Below, in pieces: positions 37,362 through 45,605 of a stretch of 64,000 nt of DNA (its first letter is position 1; each line of letters opens with the position of its first letter). Source of the stretch: Loigolactobacillus binensis (lineage in GTDB: Bacteria > Bacillota > Bacilli > Lactobacillales > Lactobacillaceae); NCBI RefSeq assembly GCF_005405165.1, contig NZ_BJDN01000013.1:1-64000 (forward strand), read 5' to 3'. The position numbers and the translations under genes were made by a program. Under the pieces are notes generated by a model. It saw only the letters and a program-made list of their open reading frames with translations. It searched no databases and had not been told where the DNA came from.

Positions 37362-39668
37362 TTAGGCATTATTCAATTTAACCGTAACGGGCATTTGTTG
37401 ACTCAAGGCACAAGGCGCTTGGCCGCAGTAGACCGTAAACGGTTCGCCGCTTAATAAAGTAAACGTGGCGTTATTTTGGTGGATGTCGATCTGAATTTGC
37501 CGACCGCGGTATTTGATTTTGAAAGCCAAACGCAACCAACCTGTGGGTAGCTGGGGAACAAAGGTCAGGCCAGCGTTACCGTAATGCATGCCGGCAAAGC
37601 CGTAGACCAGCGATAACCAGCTACCACCCATGTTGGCGGCGTGGATCCCATCTTCGGAGTTACCTTGAAGATCGGTTAGATCCGTTAAGGCGGTGTCTAG
37701 AAAATAGGCTTGAGCCTTAGCTGGCTCGTGGATCCGATTAGCCAAAATACTGAAAATTGCCCGCGACAGCGAAGAATCATGGGTGGTGATGCCTTCGTAA
37801 TAATTGTAGTCGCGCCGTAATTGTGCTTCATCTTGGTCCACCGGAAAAAGAAAGTCACTCATTAAAGTATCGGCCTGCTTGTTGACCTGATAGCGATAAA
37901 GGACTAGCGGGTGGTAATGAAGTAACAACGGAAAATTCGTCGCCGGTTCATTTTTAATGTCAAAACGCGGTCGATTTAAGGCGTTGTCGTCCTGTAATTT
38001 AAGTTGTTGCTTCTGGTCGTAAGGCAGATACATTTTAGCTGCAGCTTGTTTGAAGGCACCGAGCTCTTCTTCAGTAACCGCTAAGCTAGTCAATTTTTCA
38101 GGGGCGAGCTTGCGCAGTTCAGCGGCATATTTAACCGCTAAGCGCAGGTTCTGCTGCGCCATCCGGTTGGTGTAATAATTGTTGTCGATCAGCGCGGTGT
38201 ACTCATCGGGGCCAGTTACCCGATTGATGACGAAGTGCCCGGCTTGCGGCCCATGTTTCGCGTAATTACCGTACGCGATCCAAAAGCGGGCGGTTTCTAA
38301 AATCAATTCGAAGCCTGCATTTTGCAGGAAATCCGTATCACCAGTGGCGCGAATATATTGGTCGGTGGCGTAGGCAATGTCGGCGTTGATGTGAACCTGA
38401 GCCGTGCCGGCTGGAAAATAAGCGCTGGCTTCTTCACCATTGATCGTGCGCCACGGAAAGAGGACGCCAGACTTGATCGCCATTTCGCGAGCGCGCTGCC
38501 CAGCCGCTGGCAGTGTGGCGTAACGGTAGCCAAGTAAGGCCTTGGCAATTTGCGGTTGCGTATAAATGAAGAAAGGCAACATGTACATTTCTGTGTCCCA
38601 GAAATAATGCCCTTCATAACCGCTGCCAGTCAAGCCTTTAGCCGGAATATCAGTGCGATGATCGCGGCCGGCCGCTTGGTAAAGATGGTATAAATTGAAA
38701 CGGATCCCTTTTTGTAAAATCGGATCGCCTTCGATCAAGACGTCGCTATCCTGCCAGAATTGTTTTGTCCGTGCTGCGGAAGCTTCAAATAATGAGGTGA
38801 AGCTTTCATCATTTAGGCGCGCAAGATCTTTTTCCAGGTAGCGGGCTTGGTTTAATTTGAAAGCCAATAAATTGTGGATCTCGCCTACCGAATAACCAAA
38901 GGTAAATTGGGCGCTGCGTTCAGGCGTTAAGTCAAGGGCGATCTCATAATTAGGCACATCGGCGTCGGCGTTGAGCTGTACCCGAGGATCGCTACCTAAA
39001 TATTCCATGGTCACCAACAAGCCTAATTGGCTTTTTTGGGTGGCTAGCTGCATTGTTGGGACTGCAGTATGCAGGTAAGTTTGGGTCAGCTGGTTGCCGC
39101 GCTGGGCGCGCCGCACGTCAGCGTTGTCCCGCGGGATCTGCTGATTGACGTAGGCGTGGCGTTTGATCAGCGTTAAGGGCCCACTAAAATTCAGCGCGCG
39201 CACATCGTAGCGCACCACGTAGATATGCCGTTCTGCCTGCGAGGCAAAGGATTCCATGGTCAAGGCGAATTTCTTAGCCGTCGGCGTGGTGACGTGGAAA
39301 GTTTCCAGTAACAAGCCACTAGCCATGTCCCATGTTTTGTCCACCATTTCAATTTGGTAGGGGGTTTCGTCGGAACGTACGCCGTCAACGCTGAAGATCA
39401 GGTAACGCGGATCTGGTAGTTCACAAATGGTCTGGTTATTGCGGGCGTAACCGAAATAACTTTCGCCATAGGTGATCGGGCTCAGGTCATAAAAACCGTT
39501 GACGTACAGGCCGGGATTACCAGGATAAGCCGGCGAATTACCTTGTAATGGATTGCTGGCGCGCACGCCGAGATGACCATTGCCTAGTGCGTAGATCGTT
39601 TCGACAAAACCAGGTGCTTTATGTTTAAGTTGTTGTAAATGAATTTGGTATTGTTCATCAGCTGCCAT
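37362..39668 (-). CDS. mapA: Maltose phosphorylase (GH65)
   Basis: It converts maltose and phosphate into beta-glucose 1-phosphate and glucose in the cytoplasm. The 768 residues match maltose phosphorylases in length. The catalytic acid is Glu489 in the motif GPDEYTALIDNNYYTN, close to the position known for the Lactobacillus brevis enzyme, and GHLGVRASNP and GHYFWDTEMYMLPF are typical. With PgmB this gives ATP-saving use of maltose. The exact substrate (maltose or a close relative) is inferred. Confidence 0.88.
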   Translation of the reverse strand: MAADEQYQIHLQQLKHKAPGFVETIYALGNGHLGVRASNPLQGNSPAYPGNPGLYVNGFYDLSPITYGESYFGYARNNQTICELPDPRYLIFSVDGVRSDETPYQIEMVDKTWDMASGLLLETFHVTTPTAKKFALTMESFASQAERHIYVVRYDVRALNFSGPLTLIKRHAYVNQQIPRDNADVRRAQRGNQLTQTYLHTAVPTMQLATQKSQLGLLVTMEYLGSDPRVQLNADADVPNYEIALDLTPERSAQFTFGYSVGEIHNLLAFKLNQARYLEKDLARLNDESFTSLFEASAARTKQFWQDSDVLIEGDPILQKGIRFNLYHLYQAAGRDHRTDIPAKGLTGSGYEGHYFWDTEMYMLPFFIYTQPQIAKALLGYRYATLPAAGQRAREMAIKSGVLFPWRTINGEEASAYFPAGTAQVHINADIAYATDQYIRATGDTDFLQNAGFELILETARFWIAYGNYAKHGPQAGHFVINRVTGPDEYTALIDNNYYTNRMAQQNLRLAVKYAAELRKLAPEKLTSLAVTEEELGAFKQAAAKMYLPYDQKQQLKLQDDNALNRPRFDIKNEPATNFPLLLHYHPLVLYRYQVNKQADTLMSDFLFPVDQDEAQLRRDYNYYEGITTHDSSLSRAIFSILANRIHEPAKAQAYFLDTALTDLTDLQGNSEDGIHAANMGGSWLSLVYGFAGMHYGNAGLTFVPQLPTGWLRLAFKIKYRGRQIQIDIHQNNATFTLLSGEPFTVYCGQAPCALSQQMPVTVKLNNA

Positions 39669-39742
39669 AGAATTCCTCCCTTTCTACTCCGCGAGCATGG
39701 TCGCTTACGGCTTCATTCTAACACGGGGTTCCGGGGGGATGC

Positions 39743-40435
39743 TCACGATTTACTCAGCCAATTTTGGGTCATTGGGGGCTGAAAGCTTTGCTGGGCAAAG
39801 CTGGCCGCGAAGAAGGCGGCACTTAGCTGCGCGTAGGCTGTGGCAGTGAGCAAGTGCGGTGCAGTATAAAGATAAGCGCGTTTTCTAGCGCGCTTGAAAA
39901 TAGGCGTTAACCCAGGATTGGCAGCAGTTTGGACCAATAATTGCGGTTGCTGGCAAGCGACGGCCCATTTCTGGCTAGCCAGAAAATTAGTGGCACCGCT
40001 GGCGGCGGTGACTAAATGGGAACGCCGCAGTAATTCTAGCGCAACGCTACCACCAAGGCCACTACCGCAAATCCCGATTTGGTGCGCTAGAATATGGGCC
40101 TGTAAGGTGGCGCTATTGACTTGGCGTGGGGATAATAACTGTTCTAAAACCAATAAAGTCTGCTTGCTGGCTTGCTTATTGGCGGCAATTAGCTGGGGCC
40201 GCGCCGCTAGCCAGTGGGGATAATCGGTTGGGGTCGTTGCGGTCTGCGGCGGGAACTGCAACTGACAGACGATGTTGCCAGCCGCGGCCAAAAGGGCACC
40301 ACTGGCAGCCGGCAAATTAAGGGTTATGATCAAGGGAAAGTGGCCGCCAGCGATCGGCGTCTGCCGGCCCGCTTTTTGCGCTGGGTAGTAAGCGTGCCAA
40401 GGACAGCGGACGCGGCGTTCCAGTTGGGGCAGCAA
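39743..40435 (-). CDS. Degenerate alpha/beta-hydrolase-like protein
   Basis: The sequence follows the pattern of lipase/PAF-acetylhydrolase-like alpha/beta hydrolases (YYPA...HFPLIITLN near residue 40, nucleophile-elbow region near 125). The elbow reads CGSGLGGS, with Gly126 where the catalytic Ser of GHSLGG belongs, and the oxyanion HG is LN. The only start is a TTG (40433-40435) with no ribosome site. The 230 residues are very rich in Ala and Gln. It is either a pseudoenzyme or a decaying gene. Confidence 0.55.
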   Translation of the reverse strand: MLPQLERRVRCPWHAYYPAQKAGRQTPIAGGHFPLIITLNLPAASGALLAAAGNIVCQLQFPPQTATTPTDYPHWLAARPQLIAANKQASKQTLLVLEQLLSPRQVNSATLQAHILAHQIGICGSGLGGSVALELLRRSHLVTAASGATNFLASQKWAVACQQPQLLVQTAANPGLTPIFKRARKRAYLYTAPHLLTATAYAQLSAAFFAASFAQQSFQPPMTQNWLSKS

Positions 40436-40541
40436 TTGTTAAAAATGTAAGCAAATTTGCTTGAAATTTAAGTAAGAAATGTTGATAATAACTGAATGCA
40501 GAAAATTAGTTAGTGATCTCTAAACTTAAACGCTGTTTGCG

Positions 40542-40575
40542 GCAGCAGTTTTGCGCAACCGCAATTGACTGCTGC
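40542..40575. other. Stem-loop in the leader of the GNAT gene
   Basis: GCAGCAGT (40542-40549) pairs with ACTGCTGC (40568-40575), and inside it TTGCG (40551-40555) pairs with CGCAA (40560-40564). No U run follows on either strand, so it is not a normal terminator. The 40436-40695 gap holds no gene that I can see. Confidence 0.5.
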
Positions 40576-40695
40576 TGAAGTTTAATGTTGCCAACCGATT
40601 TTGCGTTAACGTGTGGTTTAAGCACGCTACGCTTAGCGCTGATTCCCCCTGTTGGGTCAGTGTTAAACGAACAATTTGAATAGGGGATAGACAAT

Positions 40696-41223
40696 ATGAC
40701 AACTACTTATTTGCGCCAAGCGAAGACAACTGATCTACCAGTTATTATGAAGATTATAAATGAGGCGAAAGCATATTTAAAGCAGCAAAACGTTGATCAA
40801 TGGCAACACGGCTATCCAGAACAAAGTGATCTAAGCGCTGATGTCGCCGCTGGGGATAACTATGTTTTGGTGCGCTATGACGTGATCGTTGCGACCGCAA
40901 CGTTACTGCACGGAATTGATGAAAATTACAAAGTGATCGAACAAGGCAGTTGGCGTGGCGACCCAGCCGCGACTTACACGTCGATTCACCGGATCGCCGT
41001 TGCCGCCGGTTATCGGGGTCAACATTTGTCGGAAACCTTGATCACTAATTTATTGACGGTTTCGTTACAATTAGGCTATAACGATGTGCGCATCGACACC
41101 CACCCAGAAAATTTAGGGATGCAACACGTGATCAAGCAAAATGGCTTTGACTATCGCGGCATTATTTACATGCACGAACCTAAAGAACCACGGTACGCTT
41201 ACCAATTAACGCTGAACGCTTAA
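40696..41223 (+). CDS. GNAT-family N-acetyltransferase
   Basis: This predicted acetyltransferase uses acetyl-CoA. The 175 residues show the GNAT pattern: an N-terminal YLRQAKTTDLPVIMKIINEA, the acetyl-CoA loop HRIAVAAGYRGQHLSETLI (an RGQ-type pyrophosphate-binding loop) and NLGMQHVIKQNGFDYRG. The acceptor cannot be predicted. The ribosome site is AGGGGA. The leader is 260 bases long and structured, with a CCCC run able to pair with the GGGG of the ribosome site. Confidence 0.88.
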   Translation: MTTTYLRQAKTTDLPVIMKIINEAKAYLKQQNVDQWQHGYPEQSDLSADVAAGDNYVLVRYDVIVATATLLHGIDENYKVIEQGSWRGDPAATYTSIHRIAVAAGYRGQHLSETLITNLLTVSLQLGYNDVRIDTHPENLGMQHVIKQNGFDYRGIIYMHEPKEPRYAYQLTLNA

Positions 41224-41306
41224 ACGGGGGCAACAGGTTGCGTGCTGTTACGGTACGGCCACACCTTAAACTTTAAATGGAAACGCAATTTAATTTTATG
41301 CCACTA

Positions 41307-41336
41307 GTCAGCAACGATCCCAGTTGCTGGCTTTTT
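41307..41336 (+). terminator. Terminator after the GNAT gene
   Basis: A 9-bp stem (41307-41315 with 41323-41331, one T-G wobble) is followed by TTTTT. Confidence 0.75.
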
Positions 41337-41493
41337 CATTTGCGGGCCGGAACTTAATTTAATCGTAACCTGATTATGCTAAGATATATCCAGCAAGATC
41401 GTTTTTCGCCTAATCGCCGGTTAGTTTTTTCGGCGGCCAGAGCAGAACGAGTTAGTGGTTAATTTAGTAGCACAATTCAAGATAAGAGATGAT

Positions 41494-42597
41494 ATGATGG
41501 GGCAGTTTTTTCGGCGTTGGTGGCGGGTGGCGCTTTTGTTAGTGGGTGGCTTGTTGCTGGTAGGCGGTACCCGTTACGCGGCACCGCTGTACCGCCAACC
41601 GATATTGCAGGTAACCGCCAGCAAGGTAACGACGGTCACCAAAACCAAGGATGAGTTCAATAATCGCGATCGCCAGTACACGCAATATTTAACGGGGCGG
41701 GTGCTTAACGGCAAACATCGCGGCCAAACGCTGCAAGTGAAAAATAGTTATTCGGCTTCCGGCGCCTTTGATCAGCGCTATCGTGTCGGCGATCAACTCT
41801 TTATTAGTCGCAGCCATAAAACAATTCTGATCAAAGGGCTGAAACGCGATACCGTACTGGTAGCCTTATTGTGGCTGGCGGTCTGTTTGTTAGTGTTGCT
41901 GCTGCACCGGGCCGGCTTGATGGCCTTATTGAGTGTGGCCTTGAATCTGATTCTATTTTTCCTGGCGATCGAGCTGGATCTAGCGCTGCGCAGCGTAGGC
42001 TTTTTGTATCTTTTCGGCGGCCTGGCCTTGCTGTTTGCGCTATTAACACTGTGGCTGATTTTAGGGCCGACTAAGCAGATGGTGATCACGTTTGCGGCCA
42101 CCGTCAGTGGTACCGTGCTTTCCATGGGTCTCAGCGCGCTGGTTTTGGCGCTGACACATCACAACGGCATCTATTACGAAACCATGGCCTATGTGACCCA
42201 AGTCGCACCGCAGCCTTTGTTCATGGCGGCTACGCTTTTAGGTTCGCTAGGGGCCGTAATGGATGAATCAACGGATATCGTCGCCACCTTATTTGAGTTA
42301 AAAAGCGACAAACCAGCGATCAGCGCGCTGGAATTATTTCAAGCGGGCCGCCAAGTCGGCACCGCGATCATGGGCCCCCTGATCAATGTGCTCCTGCTGA
42401 TCTTTATTGCAGAAACTTTTCCCATCGCCTTATTGCTACTGAAAAATGGGAACAGCTGGGGCTATACCTTCTCGATGACTATGTCCTTAGGCATGGCGCA
42501 AAGTTTGATCAGCGGCATCGGGATCGTCTTAGCGATTCCAGTGGTCAGCTTCTTGGCCAGTCGGTTATTGGTGACGAAGGCAGGTGCGGTTAAATGA
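41494..42597 (+). CDS. YibE/F-family membrane protein (YibE-like, first of pair)
   Basis: This membrane protein of the YibE/F family has an N-terminal segment (about 8-27), an extracytoplasmic beta domain (about 30-120) and about seven C-terminal segments. Typical is LLGSLGAVMDESTDIVATLFEL. The biochemical role is unknown. I choose the ATG at 41494 (AAGAGA upstream); in-frame starts at 41455 (GTG) and 41497 are possible. The next gene overlaps its stop by 4 bases and encodes the second family member, so they form a pair. Confidence 0.8.
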   Translation: MMGQFFRRWWRVALLLVGGLLLVGGTRYAAPLYRQPILQVTASKVTTVTKTKDEFNNRDRQYTQYLTGRVLNGKHRGQTLQVKNSYSASGAFDQRYRVGDQLFISRSHKTILIKGLKRDTVLVALLWLAVCLLVLLLHRAGLMALLSVALNLILFFLAIELDLALRSVGFLYLFGGLALLFALLTLWLILGPTKQMVITFAATVSGTVLSMGLSALVLALTHHNGIYYETMAYVTQVAPQPLFMAATLLGSLGAVMDESTDIVATLFELKSDKPAISALELFQAGRQVGTAIMGPLINVLLLIFIAETFPIALLLLKNGNSWGYTFSMTMSLGMAQSLISGIGIVLAIPVVSFLASRLLVTKAGAVK

Positions 42598-43358
42598 GTA
42601 CGATCATGGCGTTAAGTTTAGTACTGCTGGCGGTGATGGTGCTGGTTGGCGGTCACAAAGGAGCCTTAGCCTTTTTAAGTCTGTGGCTTAACTTTGGCTG
42701 CTTATTTTTAGCCATTATTTTAGTGTCCGTCCATTTCTCACCGATCATGGTGACATTGATTTTAGGGATCCTGATGTTGGCGCTGACGATCTTCGTGGGC
42801 CAAGACGATCTGATGACCACCCAAACTGCGTTTTTTGCGGCTGTGTTAGTACTGCTGATCTTGTTAGTACTGATCGTGCCGGTTGAACACTGGGCCGCCG
42901 TGCAAGGTTTCGGCATGGAAGATAGTGATGAATTGGAAGGCATGTCGCTGTTGGTGGGGATCAATTTCGTGAAGGTCTCCATTGCCACCGCCGTTTTAAG
43001 TACCTTAGGGGCGATCGCGGAAGCAGCTATGGCGATTGCCGCTGGGTTAAGCGAATTGATCCAGCAACACCCGAGCATTGATACGCACGCGCTATTTAAG
43101 GCCGGGATGCACGTCGGCCAACAAATTATTGGGACCACCTTTAACACATTATTTTTTGGCTTTTTCGGTGGTTTTTTGGGGTTATTCATTTGGTTTGCGG
43201 ATCTGAATTATTCTTGGGGCGAATTGCTGAATAATAAGGTGCTCGATGCCGAATTGATTTTAGTGCTTTTTTCGCTGATCAGTGTGATCTTGACTGTACC
43301 GATGACGACGTGGGTCATGACCAAGCGTCTGCAAATGATGCGCAAAAAGCCGCGTTAA
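42594..43358 (+). CDS. YibE/F-family membrane protein (YibF-like, second of pair)
   Basis: The 254 residues have about seven membrane segments. The family region AVLSTLGAIAEAAMAIAAGLSELI parallels the GAVMDESTDI block of the preceding protein, while the extracytoplasmic N-terminal domain is absent. The ATGA overlap with the upstream gene shows translational coupling; the two probably form one membrane complex. Function unknown; a transport or osmotic role would be guesswork. Confidence 0.8.
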   Translation: MSTIMALSLVLLAVMVLVGGHKGALAFLSLWLNFGCLFLAIILVSVHFSPIMVTLILGILMLALTIFVGQDDLMTTQTAFFAAVLVLLILLVLIVPVEHWAAVQGFGMEDSDELEGMSLLVGINFVKVSIATAVLSTLGAIAEAAMAIAAGLSELIQQHPSIDTHALFKAGMHVGQQIIGTTFNTLFFGFFGGFLGLFIWFADLNYSWGELLNNKVLDAELILVLFSLISVILTVPMTTWVMTKRLQMMRKKPR

Positions 43359-43402
43359 TATGCTATTCTAGACGTAATCAAACGAAATAAGGGGGAAACA
43401 CG

Positions 43403-43972
43403 ATGTCACGATGGTTTTTCGGGCTTTCACTAGTGTTGTTGACCGGCGTGCTCAGTGCGTGTGGTCAAGACGAACTACGCAAAGAAAAAGCGACCTTAGC
43501 GTCATCTTCAGCGCGCTTGAACCGTAAAGCCAGCGTGCTCGATGCGCGGGAAAGCTCACTGGACAAGGTGCGCAGTCAAATGGAAGCGCAGTCGATCGCC
43601 GAATCTGAATCCAAGGAAGTCACCGAGTCGCAAGCACAAGCTAAGTTAGATCGGCAGTCATCTTCGGCCAGCGCTAAAATTGATAGCCAAGCAGCATCCG
43701 TTAGTGAAGCGGCAGAATCCGTCAGTCAAAAGCAGATCACATCACCGGCGGCAGCCGTGACTTGGGTCAAGCAACAGCGTGGTGAACAAGATAGTACCGG
43801 CAAGATTACCTGGCAAGCTGGCACCACCGGCGAAAAAAATGGCCAGCCTTATTTTGCGGTTCAAGGCCAGCAGGCTGATCATAAAACGCCGGCTGAATTA
43901 GACCTATTGGTGCTGAGTAGTGGTGAGATCGTGACTCGCGATTCAGCGGCTGGTAAGGCGCTAACTGAATAA
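43403..43972 (+). CDS. Lipoprotein with coiled-coil segment
   Basis: The signal peptide ends in lipobox LSAC (Cys20), so the protein is lipid-anchored on the outer face. Residues about 24-115 are rich in Ser, Ala, Glu, Lys and Gln and probably form a long coiled coil (ASVLDARESSLDKVRSQME). A small C-terminal domain (about 115-189) starts SPAAAVTWVKQQ. I do not recognise a family. The good ribosome site (AAGGGGG) and position 45 bases after the YibF-like gene suggest that it may work at the envelope with that pair. Confidence 0.75.
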   Translation: MSRWFFGLSLVLLTGVLSACGQDELRKEKATLASSSARLNRKASVLDARESSLDKVRSQMEAQSIAESESKEVTESQAQAKLDRQSSSASAKIDSQAASVSEAAESVSQKQITSPAAAVTWVKQQRGEQDSTGKITWQAGTTGEKNGQPYFAVQGQQADHKTPAELDLLVLSSGEIVTRDSAAGKALTE

Positions 43973-43990
43973 TTAAAAGGGGAGAGCAAA

Positions 43991-44365
43991 ATGGTCAAAC
44001 AGGGACGTTATTATCAACCGCAGGACACCAAGGATGCCATGCGTTACGTGGAAAAATTATTTAATCAATACAAGGATGCACCGTTAACCGATGAGTTGTT
44101 GCGCTACAATCAAAAGTTAATGACTTATTTAACGGTCAGTGTGGTCAATGAGGCCCAGCAAAATGGTCAGCCCGAGCGCGCCAAAACGGCCCAAGCAATG
44201 GCGGCGGCGCTGGCCGGTTGGGTACAGATCAAAGCCGCGGGCAAACCGTTCTTCGGAGAAATGCGCCATTTCAAGATCGTGGATCCGAAACAACATGTTC
44301 ACATCAAAAATCGCCGGGTCAAAGGCCATAAACGGCAACCGACGATGCGCAAAATGATGCGCTAA
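43991..44365 (+). CDS. Hypothetical basic protein
   Basis: This is a 124-residue cytoplasmic protein of unknown function with no signal or membrane segment. The N-terminal two thirds look helical (TKDAMRYVEKLFNQYK, KTAQAMAAALAGWVQIK); the C-terminus is strongly basic (KNRRVKGHKRQPTMRKMMR), which could bind nucleic acid. The ribosome site GGGGAGAG is clear and the gap to the lipoprotein gene is 18 bases, so they are probably co-transcribed. It overlaps the convergent gene by 4 bases. Confidence 0.65.
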   Translation: MVKQGRYYQPQDTKDAMRYVEKLFNQYKDAPLTDELLRYNQKLMTYLTVSVVNEAQQNGQPERAKTAQAMAAALAGWVQIKAAGKPFFGEMRHFKIVDPKQHVHIKNRRVKGHKRQPTMRKMMR

Positions 44366-44751
44366 GTTTCCTGACGCTGCAGCGCACTGCGCACCGTTTT
44401 AACATCGCGGATCGAAGGCGAGAAGCCGGCGCGAATATAGGCCAGCAACATGTCACGGCCGCGGCGATAATGCTCTTGGTCAGGAAAGGGAATGCCCATG
44501 ATCGTGAGGTGATCGAGATCCGTTCGCAGCAGCACTGTATGTTGTAGCTCAAGCTTGAGGAGATCCTCAAGAATTTGGGTCGGTGATTGCTCCAGCGTGG
44601 TGGCCAAAGCTTTCAGTAAATAGATCGGCAGTTGATTCAGCGGTTGGCGGCACAACTGTTCGACGGTGGCAAGCTCAAGGTGACCGCTTCGAGCGATATC
44701 CGTTAAAGTGATGTGACTTTCCAGCAAATAAGTTTGAATAATAGGATTCAT
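44362..44751 (-). CDS. Hypothetical protein with possible XRE-like helix-turn-helix
   Basis: The N-terminal 60 residues (YLLESHITLTDIARSGHLELATVEQLCRQP, then LPIYLLKALATTLEQSPTQILEDL) have the helix spacing of a XRE/lambda-repressor-like DNA-binding fold; the C-terminal half is unassigned. This is pattern inference. It is convergent with the preceding gene and has a strong dyad (44812-44839) in its upstream region that could be its operator. Confidence 0.55.
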   Translation of the reverse strand: MNPIIQTYLLESHITLTDIARSGHLELATVEQLCRQPLNQLPIYLLKALATTLEQSPTQILEDLLKLELQHTVLLRTDLDHLTIMGIPFPDQEHYRRGRDMLLAYIRAGFSPSIRDVKTVRSALQRQET

Positions 44752-44811
44752 TAAGCTGTGCCCCCTTCGTCTAAATTTAGTGCGGTGCTTTTTCGTGAAA
44801 TCGCCGCACTA

Positions 44812-44839
44812 GCAATAATGTAATTGCTTACATTATTGC
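44812..44839. promoter_or_regulatory. Perfect dyad upstream of the XRE-like gene
   Basis: GCAATAATGTAA (44812-44823) and TTACATTATTGC (44828-44839) form a perfect 12-bp inverted repeat around TTGC, about 60 bases upstream of the start at 44751. It resembles a TGTAA-N4-TTACA operator. A smaller repeat, AGTGCGG/CCGCACT (44779-44810), lies between it and the gene. No U run follows. Confidence 0.5.
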
Positions 44840-44975
44840 AAATTTTGCCGCATCTGGCAACCACAAATACCGCGAATTCAGCAATGGCGTGCCACTGAAT
44901 TTTCTTTAATGATTCTTAAGCCTTTAGCAAGCAAAAATTCATACTTTCTTCACATTTATTGATTATTATAGATAC

Positions 44976-45170
44976 ATATCAATAAGGAACCCACCTTATT
45001 GATATTCCCAAACAACCTAACAACCCTAACAGTTTTAAGTGTGAGCTTGAAACTAACATTTTTTCATTTTACTCCTCCAAAGTAAAAGAAAAGCGTTTAT
45101 GACCTCCCAATCATAAACGCACCCTTACTCCTTTTTAGCCCGTCATGACTATTGTTATGGCGGGTTTTTG
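44976..45170 (+). ncRNA. Candidate small regulatory RNA with C-rich anti-SD-like segments
   Basis: This stretch has no credible plus-strand gene. It has a 12-bp perfect 5' hairpin (44976-44987 with 44994-45005), a second hairpin with C-rich loop CCTCCCAA (45093-45102 with 45111-45120), open CU-rich stretches (ACTCCTCCAAAG at about 45071-45082, CCCTTACTCC at 45122-45131) and a canonical terminator (45139-45149 with 45154-45164, then TTTTT). A TATAGA-like -10 lies at 44967-44972 with a poor -35. The RNA would be about 190 nt. C-rich loops complementary to ribosome sites are typical of Firmicute trans-acting sRNAs. The remaining 44752-45605 gap holds a GACACTG hairpin (45185-45202) and no certain gene. 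Confidence 0.5.
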
Positions 45171-45558
45171 TGTGCCGAAAAAATGACACTGCCTTCAGTG
45201 TCGTTTCGTTGTTGCTTGTTTTTGAATGAAATAGCGTGGTTCAAATTCTTGCTTACTTAATTGAATTAAAGCCATCTTAACTGTATCAAAATTCACTAGA
45301 AAGGGGTAGCTAGGATTTTAAACACGTGATGAATTTATGTTTCATATGGAACAATGCAAATTTAATCAGTTGGATCAACATTATGGTCAGAATACCGATT
45401 TCAGCCGATTAGCTAAAAAAGTACGAGTACGCGTTAATGGATATGCTATTGGCCAAGCCTGCTCATGCGGCTTGCGACACGTGGTACCTGAAACGGATTT
45501 GAAATAATTTGGTGGCAAAAACGCACTTAACTCGTGCCATTATCGATTGCATTCGCAA

Positions 45559-45586
45559 TTTGACACCCATATAATAACGATAATAT
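45559..45586 (+). promoter_or_regulatory. Promoter of the ABC operon at 45606
   Basis: -35 TTGACA (45559-45564), 16-bp spacer, -10 TAATAT (45581-45586), then ACGGAGG as ribosome site. A small dyad ATTGC-ATTC-GCAAT (45546-45559) touches the -35 and may be an operator. Confidence 0.65.
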
Positions 45587-45605
45587 CTAAATTACGGAGG
45601 CAATT

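Noticed and set aside
40542..40575. Stem-loop considered as a terminator of the degenerate hydrolase or GNAT gene
   Set aside because: No U run on either strand; it is kept only as an unassigned hairpin.
44979..45059. A 26-codon minus-strand frame with a hydrophobic core (LLGLLGCLGISIRW) and GGAGGAG upstream
   Set aside because: The ribosome site is 12-14 bases away, the frame ends inside a perfect palindrome, and the plus-strand terminator explains the region better as an RNA gene. A tiny peptide gene remains a faint alternative.
45337..45507. A 56-codon plus-strand frame (starts MFHMEQ, contains CSCGLRHVV)
   Set aside because: No ribosome site near its ATG codons, no family resemblance that I can name, and it lies in a non-coding stretch full of hairpins. 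It may be a remnant, but I cannot support it as a gene.
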